Shown one piece after another: positions 1 to 5,004 of a stretch of DNA of 5,941 nt; within the stretch, counting starts at the first letter, position 1, and every line of letters begins with the position of its first letter. Below the pieces are notes generated by a model. It was not told the origin of the DNA and did no database searches. It saw nothing but the letters and a program-made list of their open reading frames with translations. Position numbers and translations under genes: made by a program. This DNA is from Ignavibacteriota bacterium (GTDB lineage: Bacteria > Bacteroidota > Ignavibacteria > Palsa-1295), in the NCBI GenBank assembly GCA_025357895.1, contig JANYLL010000390.1:1-5941 (forward strand), in the 5' to 3' direction.

Positions 1-73
1 CATACCCTTGCTGATTCTGCCGTTTCTTACCGGCCACTTCGCTCAATGCTTCGAAAATACTGTTCAATGCCAT
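1..73 (-). CDS. Unidentified protein, N-terminal 24 codons only (gene runs off the left edge)
   Basis: Reading the minus strand from the ATG at 73-71 gives MALNSIFEALSEVAGKKRQN followed by QQGY, still open at the window edge. The start is supported by a strong Shine-Dalgarno (AAGGAGGA at 88-81), spaced 7 nt from the ATG. The gene follows the GntR/YtrA-type regulator with only 4 nt between stop and start, so the two are almost certainly co-transcribed and probably translationally coupled. Partners of YtrA-type regulators are often ABC-transporter or membrane proteins, but the visible residues form a hydrophilic amphipathic stretch with no Walker motif or membrane segment. I do not recognise the family. 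Confidence 0.7.
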   Translation of the reverse strand, partial: MALNSIFEALSEVAGKKRQNQQGY

Positions 74-77
74 AATG

Positions 78-470
78 CTATCCTCCTTTATTAATAAATT
101 TCTTTTGTGATGAAATGCTCTGAATAATTTCGTCGAATGAAAATCCTAAACTTAATGAATCTGTGAGAAATTTTTCCGATAGCTCGATAAATTCTCTCTT
201 CCGGTCACGCTTTGATTCTTTCGGATCAGGTTTCGTAATAAATGTACCGACCCCTCGTTTTGTTTTAAGTATACCTTTGTTTTCAAGTTCAGCATAGACT
301 TTCGCAACAGTATTGGCATTGATCCTTAAAAGAACTGCCATCTCGCGCACCGTCGGAAGCTGCTCCCCTTCGCGGAGCTTTCCGCGTGCGATCAAGCCGC
401 GAATTCCTTGCTCGATCTGCGCATAAAGCGGCAGCGGGCTGCTCTGATCAATATCAAACGAAAGATTCAT
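78..470 (-). CDS. GntR-family transcriptional regulator, YtrA subfamily
   Basis: This 130-residue protein has the YtrA-subfamily layout: an N-terminal winged helix-turn-helix (about residues 12-78) and a short helical C-terminal tail of about 50 residues that in this family serves dimerisation rather than binding a large effector domain. Diagnostic GntR segments are PLYAQIEQGIRGLIARGKL (14-32), the LPTVREMA recognition region (38-45), INANTVAKVYAELENKGIL (50-68) and the wing GVGTFI (73-78). Length matches the subfamily. It is probably a cytoplasmic repressor of its own operon, which includes the truncated gene at 1-73. An inverted repeat at 477-500, only 7 nt upstream of the ATG, is the likely operator. 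The start codon has no clear SD. It is transcribed divergently from the TIR gene at 552, with 81 nt between the starts, so it could also affect that promoter; this last point is inference. Confidence 0.93.
   Translation of the reverse strand: MNLSFDIDQSSPLPLYAQIEQGIRGLIARGKLREGEQLPTVREMAVLLRINANTVAKVYAELENKGILKTKRGVGTFITKPDPKESKRDRKREFIELSEKFLTDSLSLGFSFDEIIQSISSQKKFINKGG
81..88 (-). promoter_or_regulatory. Strong Shine-Dalgarno embedded in the 3' end of the GntR gene
   Basis: The minus strand reads AAGGAGGA here, a near-perfect anti-SD match, 7 nt before the ATG at 73. The same bases encode the last Lys-Gly-Gly codons of the upstream regulator and abut its TAG stop at 80-78. This arrangement suggests translational coupling. 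It stands out because none of the other starts in the window has a recognisable SD. Confidence 0.8.
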
Positions 471-476
471 TGTCTT

Positions 477-500
477 ATTGTACTACAACAATAGTATAAT
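477..500. promoter_or_regulatory. Probable GntR/YtrA auto-operator (9-bp inverted repeat)
   Basis: The arms are ATTGTACTA (477-485) and TAGTATAAT (492-500), complementary at 8 of 9 positions and separated by CAACAA. The repeat ends 7 nt before the regulator's ATG. It overlaps a minus-strand TACTATTG (496-489), which resembles the Bacteroidota -7 box TAnnTTTG. A palindrome with TACTA/TAGTA half-sites next to a YtrA-type gene fits autorepression by promoter occlusion. Binding is inferred from position and symmetry. Confidence 0.65.
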
Positions 501-529
501 TAGAGTTCCTATTATTTCTCTACGAACTT

Positions 530-546
530 CCGTATTTTCGTATTCT
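530..546 (+). promoter_or_regulatory. Promoter-proximal motif of the first TIR gene, shared with the second
   Basis: The motif CCGTATTTTCGTATTCT lies 5 nt before the ATG at 552. It matches 14 of 17 positions of the motif at 3193-3209, which sits 4 nt before the paralogous gene. It contains TATTTTCG (533-540), one mismatch from the Bacteroidota -7 box TAnnTTTG. If that is the promoter, the transcript has a very short leader, consistent with the absence of an SD. No convincing -33 element was found. Confidence 0.45.
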
Positions 547-551
547 TAACT

Positions 552-2306
552 ATGGCAGATATCTTCATATCGTATTCATCACATGACCGTGACAAGGCGC
601 TTTCGCTTGCTGAAGAGCTGCGCGGATTTGGTACTTCCGTCTGGATTGATCAGGCAATTGACGGAGCGATGCAATGGTCAAGCGAAATTGCGCAGGCTCT
701 TGATGAATGCAAGGCGTTGGTTCTGCTTGTTTCCAAATCTTCGCTTACAAGTAAGAACTGTGTGAAAGAAGTGACAATTGCCGCCGAATCCGATAAATTT
801 ATTCTTCCTATTGATCTTGAAGATATTAAATTGCCGAAGGAATTCAAATATCATCTTGCCGGTATTCAGCGTGTTGCATATTCAAACAGAGAGGCTATCC
901 AACGCGCGTTGCAAAATTTGAATTTAGTCGGTCGGACATTCTTGTCCGACAGCAAAGTATCAAATTTCAAGACCACCCGGACGGACAGGAATGTCAGTCT
1001 TCCTGATCCCATCCGCATCGCCGTTTTACCATTCGATGATCTATCGCAGAAAAAGGATAATGCCTGGTTTGCCGATGGAATGATGGATGAACTTATCGGC
1101 ACGCTGAGTCAGGTCGAAAGGCTTCGCGTTGCAAGTCGCTCCGAAGTGATCTACTATAAAAAGCATCGCCCCAAAGCAAAAAAAATTGCCGACGATCTGA
1201 AAGTACGGTATCTCGTCGAAGGCTCAGTCCGCAAAGCGGGTGAAAAAATTCGTATTACTGTCTCCTTAACTGATTCGGCATTCAGCGAACAACTATGGAT
1301 GAAAAGTTACGACGGCACATTCGATGACGTTTTTAATTTTCAGGAAACGGTCTCCAAGCAGATCGCAGAAGCATTAGAATTAAAACTTACACCGAAAGAA
1401 AAGAAAGCCATCGCAGATCAACCGACAGAAAATACAGAGGCGTATGAATTATATCTGAAAGGTTTGGAATTCCATCGACTGCTCACTCGTGATGGTTATG
1501 AAAAAGCATTGAAATTATATGAAGCGGCACTGGCTCTCGATCCGAAGTATGTGGATGCGTATATCGCAGTTGCAAATGTTGCGGCGACTTTTTATCGCGA
1601 ATGTTCACGTGATCTGACGTTACTCGAACGCGCAGAACAGAATCTTAAAAAAGCCGAAGGCATAACTGGGGAAACAGCTCGTACCCTCTGGATTCGCGGA
1701 GAAATCGAATGGCAGAAAGGGAATACTGGTGAAGCGGAGAAGATTTTATTACGTTCAGCGGAGCTTGATCCAAGTCATCATCAGACATTTAATATGTTAG
1801 GTAATTTGTATTATGAATCACGGAAGATGGAACAGGCAATTGCAAATTTCGAATCAGCATTAAATCTTATTGAAACCTGCCAAAATTATTCAAACCTCAT
1901 TACTGCCTTATCGGTAACTTCAGATTCAAAGAAATTACGGAAAATAAGCAAAAAAAGTATCCCAATAATGGAAAAACATATAAGATTAAACCCCGATGAT
2001 TTCGCAGCAAAAGTCGGCTATGCAGAAGCCCTGTATTGGGCAGGACAAAAAGTGGACTCCTTACGAGAAGCAGATCAGCTTGCAGCAAGTCCGGATATTT
2101 CTGGGTTTATACACTTCCATCTCGCCACACTATATGAGCGTTTTGGAGATCAGAAATTGTACATCCAATCACTAAAGAAATCAATAAATACAGGATTCCG
2201 TGAAATAGAAGCGTTCAAAACGGAAATCCATTCAGATCCGAATACTCAGGCACAAATAGACGAGCTAATATCCTATCTTGAAAAGCTCATAGAAAATGAA
2301 AAATAG
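552..2306 (+). CDS. TIR domain + TolB/FlgO-like domain + TPR protein (paralog 1)
   Basis: This 584-residue protein has no signal peptide or membrane segment, so it is probably cytoplasmic. Residues 1-122 are a TIR domain: box 1 DIFISYSSHD (3-12), SVWIDQ (29-34), WSSEIAQAL (42-50), and SKNCVKEVTIAA (67-78), where E73 aligns with the catalytic glutamate of NAD-cleaving TIR domains such as SARM1. ILPIDLED (84-91) is the next strand. A linker (123-152) is encoded partly by palindromic repeats. Residues about 153-282 resemble the TolB/FlgO-like domain that precedes TPRs in many bacterial cyclase, kinase and CadC-type sensors: IRIAVLPFDDLS, WFADGMMDELI, VRYLVEGSVRKAG. TPR-like repeats follow at about 296-345 and 373-440, then more degenerate helical pairs to the end. 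The ATG is the only start ahead of the TIR core. There is no SD. The likely role is a TPR-sensed signalling or NADase effector; NADase activity and any defence role are inference from family. Confidence 0.9.
   Translation: MADIFISYSSHDRDKALSLAEELRGFGTSVWIDQAIDGAMQWSSEIAQALDECKALVLLVSKSSLTSKNCVKEVTIAAESDKFILPIDLEDIKLPKEFKYHLAGIQRVAYSNREAIQRALQNLNLVGRTFLSDSKVSNFKTTRTDRNVSLPDPIRIAVLPFDDLSQKKDNAWFADGMMDELIGTLSQVERLRVASRSEVIYYKKHRPKAKKIADDLKVRYLVEGSVRKAGEKIRITVSLTDSAFSEQLWMKSYDGTFDDVFNFQETVSKQIAEALELKLTPKEKKAIADQPTENTEAYELYLKGLEFHRLLTRDGYEKALKLYEAALALDPKYVDAYIAVANVAATFYRECSRDLTLLERAEQNLKKAEGITGETARTLWIRGEIEWQKGNTGEAEKILLRSAELDPSHHQTFNMLGNLYYESRKMEQAIANFESALNLIETCQNYSNLITALSVTSDSKKLRKISKKSIPIMEKHIRLNPDDFAAKVGYAEALYWAGQKVDSLREADQLAASPDISGFIHFHLATLYERFGDQKLYIQSLKKSINTGFREIEAFKTEIHSDPNTQAQIDELISYLEKLIENEK
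931..950. repeat. Perfect 8-bp palindromic repeat inside TIR gene 1 linker (copy A)
   Basis: GTCGGACATTCTTGTCCGAC consists of 8-bp perfectly complementary arms around a TTCT loop. It is translated in frame as part of the linker peptide VGRTFLSDS. Its reverse complement matches copy B (980-999) at 16 of 20 positions, so the two lie in inverted orientation 29 nt apart. The paralogous gene at 3214 has no equivalent and its linker is 11 residues shorter. This looks like a small dispersed palindromic element tolerated in a coding linker. Confidence 0.7.
980..999. repeat. Imperfect palindromic repeat inside TIR gene 1 linker (copy B)
   Basis: The sequence GACGGACAGGAATGTCAGTC can form a 7-bp stem (981-987 with 992-998, one G-A mismatch) around GGAA. 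It is read in frame as TDRNVSL. Its core GGACAGGAATGTC is the reverse complement of copy A's core with one mismatch (12 of 13), so copies A and B together also form a larger inverted repeat flanking a short unique stretch. Confidence 0.6.
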
Positions 2307-2312
2307 GACATT

Positions 2313-2360
2313 AGTAGATACTTCTCACAAAGCATCACCACAAAGTAGCTACTTCTTTTT
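2313..2360 (+). terminator. Candidate terminator after TIR gene 1
   Basis: Arms at 2313-2323 (AGTAGATACTT) and 2343-2353 (AAGTAGCTACT) can pair over 11 positions with a single A-G mismatch, around a 19-nt loop. TCTTTTT (2354-2360) follows on the plus strand. The right arm begins in the convergent intergenic gap and overlaps the stop codon of the opposing lipoprotein gene. The stem is AT-rich and the loop long, so termination efficiency is uncertain. No T-tract serves the minus strand. Confidence 0.4.
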
Positions 2361-3029
2361 CACTTCTCGTTTCTCATCCGATTTCTTTCCCATTTCTGGT
2401 ATAGCTGGAGGATCCGAAGCAAAAATTCCTACATCACCTACTATAACAGTCGCAGTGGCATTAGGAATTTGATGTCCATTATTATCAGTATATCCATGAT
2501 ATAATGCCATATATAAGTTTTTTGTTGTTGTTGATGGAATTTCAATCACTGGAGCATTATATGGCAAAGAATTATCTTGAACGTTATCAGAATTTACATA
2601 CAACTGAATGTTTATAGGATTTCTATTATCTGGTGTAAATTTGGTAACCCACCATGGTCCTGGTCCTATCTGGATTGGAGCAGATCGATTTATGCCTGCT
2701 ACAAATGGCGAATAGATTTGTACTGTGCCTTGATAAAAAACTAATACGGAATTACCTTCAAGATGCACAAGTATTGGGTCAGATGGATTGTTAACTCCCG
2801 GAGGAGTGATTGTGGTAGTCGAAGGTAAAACAAAGTGTTCTGATGCAAAGAGCTCAAGTATTTTTGAAGCATTTGCTGAATCGATATGTATTGCCTTAGA
2901 GGAATCTTTGATTGTCTTAGAAGAATCTTTGATTGCTCCAACAGAAGCTTTTTCATCTGTACTTTTCTTTCCACATCCGCCCAACACAATCGCCAAACCC
3001 AAAACTGCAACACCGATTAAATTTTTCAT
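2349..3029 (-). CDS. Small predicted lipoprotein of unknown function
   Basis: The chosen start (ATG at 3029-3027) gives 226 residues. The frame stays open upstream to 3230, but only this start gives a classical lipoprotein signal: MKNL, a hydrophobic core, then the lipobox LGGC with lipidated Cys19. It is also the start placed 28 nt downstream of a perfect TATATTTG promoter element. After the Cys comes a charged Lys/Ser-rich stretch containing a tandem heptad (IKDSSKT, IKDSSKA, residues 33-46), typical of a flexible tether. The remainder is beta-rich, with Pro, Asn and Thr abundant, including IQIGPGPWWVTKFTPDN (119-135). The C-terminus is highly charged (KKSDEKREVKKK). It is likely anchored in the inner leaflet of the outer membrane or in the inner membrane. 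I recognise no family. It is convergent to TIR gene 1 and divergent from TIR gene 2. GC counted over 2461-2640 is 29%, against 52% over 601-720 in TIR gene 1, so its origin may differ. Confidence 0.8.
   Translation of the reverse strand: MKNLIGVAVLGLAIVLGGCGKKSTDEKASVGAIKDSSKTIKDSSKAIHIDSANASKILELFASEHFVLPSTTTITPPGVNNPSDPILVHLEGNSVLVFYQGTVQIYSPFVAGINRSAPIQIGPGPWWVTKFTPDNRNPINIQLYVNSDNVQDNSLPYNAPVIEIPSTTTKNLYMALYHGYTDNNGHQIPNATATVIVGDVGIFASDPPAIPEMGKKSDEKREVKKK
2892..2933 (-). repeat. Tandem 21-bp repeat in the lipoprotein tether
   Basis: Two adjacent 21-nt units (2892-2912 and 2913-2933) are identical at 19 of 21 positions. Both differences are transitions. They encode the consecutive heptapeptides IKDSSKT and IKDSSKA just after the lipidated cysteine. 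The unit length keeps the frame, so gain or loss of units would change tether length without truncating the protein. Confidence 0.75.
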
Positions 3030-3033
3030 GGGG

Positions 3034-3051
3034 ATAATAATGATGATGATG
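3034..3051. repeat. Six-unit trinucleotide run in the lipoprotein gene leader
   Basis: The plus strand reads (ATA)2(ATG)4; the minus-strand leader therefore reads (CAT)4(TAT)2. It lies between the TATATTTG promoter element and the lipoprotein ATG. Slippage here would change leader length, but the run is short. Confidence 0.5.
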
Positions 3052-3057
3052 AATGCA

Positions 3058-3065
3058 CAAATATA
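3058..3065 (-). promoter_or_regulatory. Bacteroidota-type -7 promoter element of the lipoprotein gene
   Basis: The minus strand reads TATATTTG, a perfect match to the Bacteroidota -7 consensus TAnnTTTG, 28 nt before the lipoprotein ATG. Transcription would start a few bases downstream and give a leader of about 20-25 nt with no SD. A TTTG at the -33 distance is not clear; a T-rich stretch lies roughly in that region. Confidence 0.55.
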
Positions 3066-3192
3066 CAAAGAAAAATGAATAGTGCATTGAAAATCGAGAA
3101 TTTTAGAAAAGCGTTCAACTTCCTCTTTCAGGTAAGCTAAATCCACCTCAGCGAATCTTCTTCTCCGCGCTACCGTTTCATCTTTGAATTTC

Positions 3193-3209
3193 CCGTAAGT
3201 TCGTAGTCT
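3193..3209 (+). promoter_or_regulatory. Promoter-proximal motif of the second TIR gene, shared with the first
   Basis: CCGTAAGTTCGTAGTCT lies 4 nt before the ATG at 3214 and matches the motif at 530-546 at 14 of 17 positions. It includes TAAGTTCG (3196-3203), one mismatch from TAnnTTTG. The remaining upstream DNA of the two genes shows no obvious similarity, so this is either a retained promoter or a shared regulator site. Confidence 0.45.
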
Positions 3210-3213
3210 GACC

Positions 3214-4950
3214 ATGTCTGATATCTTCATATCCTATTCTTCTCATGACCGTGAAAAAGCGCTTTTGCTTGCCGAAGAACTGCGCTCGCTTGGCACTTCC
3301 GTCTGGATAGATCAGGCTATTGCCGGCGCCACGCGATGGTCAAGCGAGATCGCGCAAGCGCTTGATGAATGTAAAGCGCTGATACTGCTCATTTCCCAAT
3401 CCTCGCTTTCAAGCAAAAATTGCGTCAAAGAAGTAACGATTGCCGCAGAAGCAGATAAGCAGATCCTTCCGATCGATCTTGAAGACATACCATTATCGCA
3501 TGAATTCAAATATCATCTTGCCGGCATTCAACGTGTAGCGTACACAAATAAGACTGCAATACGACGCGCATTAGAGAAGTTAATTTCTACAAATTCTAAA
3601 AAGCTGGGGGTGATCGCATCTCAACCGAAAGATAATTTGATACGGTTGGCAGTTCTTCCCTTTTCAGATCTTTCACCGATGCATGATAATGAATGGTTCG
3701 CTGATGGAATGATGGATGAACTTATCAGTACACTCGGCTCACTTACGCGAATGCGCGTACCAAGCCGGATGGATGTGATCCACTACAAAAAAAATCGTCC
3801 TAAAATAAAACAGATCGCCCGCGATCTTAATGTCCGTTATCTGATCGAAGGCTCGGTGCGTAAAGCCGGGGAAAGAATCCGTATTTCTGCATCACTGATC
3901 GATTCAGCATCCGACTGGCTTCTTTGGTCTCAAAATTTCAACGGTACATTCGAAAACATTTTCGATTTCCAGGAACAGACATCAAAAGCGATCGCCGAAG
4001 TTCTAAAATTAGAACTCACATCCGAAGAAGAAAAAATTCTTATAAAGAACCCAACTGATAACCCCGAAGCCTATCAATTATACTTAAAAGGAATAGAACA
4101 TACAGCACGAGTCACGAAAACCGATTTTATGACGGCTCTATCACTTTTTGAAGAAGCGGTGAAACTTGATCCACATTTCTCTGCGGCATATAGTGAGATC
4201 GCCATAACCTGTTCGGAGACCTTCCGGGTATATTCACGTTTGCCGGTATGGCTTGAGCGCGCTGAAGCTGCGGCTAAACATATTTTTGAGATCGAAGGTG
4301 AAACCGCTCAGTATCATTTGGCTGCTTCGGGAATTGATCGATTGCGCGGAAAATTGAAAGATGCCCTTTACCATGCAAAGCGCTCAGTAGAAATAGATCC
4401 GGGTTTCGCAATAGGGTATCAATCAATGGGCTCCCTTTATCACCTACTTGGTGATTACCGACTTTCAATGGAATCATGGGAGAAAGCTATTCAATTGCGA
4501 CCTGATAACACAAATACAAATCTCAGGTATATTATGGCAATTGCTCAGTTCGGCGATGTGAAGATGCTACATACAGCCGCAGTAGAATCTGTTCCGATCT
4601 TCGAACGCCACATACGCTTGAATCCGGACGATAATACTGCAAAAGTAGAGCTGGAAAATGTTTTGGATTACGCCGGTCGTGTAGATGAAGCAATTGCATC
4701 GGCAGATACGCTATCGATGATTCCGGAATTGGATGGTTTTTCGCTCTATAACCTTTCCTGTATATACGCCAGATGCAGCGCTCCGGATAAAGCAGTAACC
4801 AACATTCGCCGCGCTGCAGATGCAGGATATAGAAATATCGAACTCATTAAAAATGATTCAGATCTTAACTCTCTGCGCGAGCGGGAAGATTTTCAAGTAG
4901 TCGTACGAGAATTAGAAGATAAAATATCAAAGGAAGAGTGTGTTATCTGA
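3214..4950 (+). CDS. TIR domain + TolB/FlgO-like domain + TPR protein (paralog 2)
   Basis: This 578-residue protein is a paralog of the product of 552-2306 with the same domain order and no signal peptide or membrane helix. The TIR domain (1-122) is identical to paralog 1 at 99 of the first 120 residues, including DIFISYSSHD, WSSEIAQAL and the putative catalytic E73 in SKNCVKEVTIAA. The TolB/FlgO-like domain (about 142-270) has IRLAVLPFSDLS, WFADGMMDELI and VRYLIEGSVRKAG, and matches paralog 1 at 82 of 127 positions. TPR-like repeats lie at about 285-332 and 364-430; a conserved HIRLNPDD island (466-473) appears in both proteins, after which they diverge strongly. The TIR-TolB linker is 11 residues shorter than in paralog 1 and lacks the palindromic repeats. 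There is no SD; the ATG is fixed by the TIR core and by alignment with paralog 1. It could be a partner, a backup or a differently tuned sensor for the same TIR output. Confidence 0.9.
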   Translation: MSDIFISYSSHDREKALLLAEELRSLGTSVWIDQAIAGATRWSSEIAQALDECKALILLISQSSLSSKNCVKEVTIAAEADKQILPIDLEDIPLSHEFKYHLAGIQRVAYTNKTAIRRALEKLISTNSKKLGVIASQPKDNLIRLAVLPFSDLSPMHDNEWFADGMMDELISTLGSLTRMRVPSRMDVIHYKKNRPKIKQIARDLNVRYLIEGSVRKAGERIRISASLIDSASDWLLWSQNFNGTFENIFDFQEQTSKAIAEVLKLELTSEEEKILIKNPTDNPEAYQLYLKGIEHTARVTKTDFMTALSLFEEAVKLDPHFSAAYSEIAITCSETFRVYSRLPVWLERAEAAAKHIFEIEGETAQYHLAASGIDRLRGKLKDALYHAKRSVEIDPGFAIGYQSMGSLYHLLGDYRLSMESWEKAIQLRPDNTNTNLRYIMAIAQFGDVKMLHTAAVESVPIFERHIRLNPDDNTAKVELENVLDYAGRVDEAIASADTLSMIPELDGFSLYNLSCIYARCSAPDKAVTNIRRAADAGYRNIELIKNDSDLNSLREREDFQVVVRELEDKISKEECVI

Positions 4951-5004
4951 TAATTAAACTTTTTCCCCTATGAAGTGTTCTAAAGAGCATATCTTTTTAC
5001 CGTT

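Noticed and set aside
650..847. Similar antisense frames opposite both TIR domains (650-847 and 3312-3509, minus strand)
   Set aside because: Their similarity simply mirrors the highly conserved sense TIR coding sequence. There is no start context and no recognisable domain.
2343..2354. Perfect 12-nt palindrome AAGTAGCTACTT as a site of its own
   Set aside because: It is more simply explained as the right arm of the longer terminator-like stem with 2313-2323, though a protein-binding site cannot be excluded.
2788..3078. Plus-strand frame opposite the lipoprotein gene
   Set aside because: It is a shadow frame; its repeated LEES segments are the complement of the tandem heptad repeat, and the minus-strand lipoprotein signal is far more convincing.
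3030..3230. Long version of the lipoprotein (293 residues, start at 3230)
   Set aside because: It would overlap the start of TIR gene 2, place the signal peptide internally and bury the promoter element. The internal ATG at 3029 gives a textbook lipoprotein signal.
552..4950. Assignment to Thoeris, CBASS or another named TIR defence system
   Set aside because: No ThsA/SLOG, cyclic-nucleotide synthase, STING-like or other diagnostic partner is encoded in the window, so naming a known system is unsupported.
4943..4953. TTATCTGATAA inverted repeat at the TIR gene 2 stop as a terminator
   Set aside because: It has only 5-bp arms with a one-base centre, is AT-rich and is not followed directly by a T-tract; it cannot form a stable hairpin.
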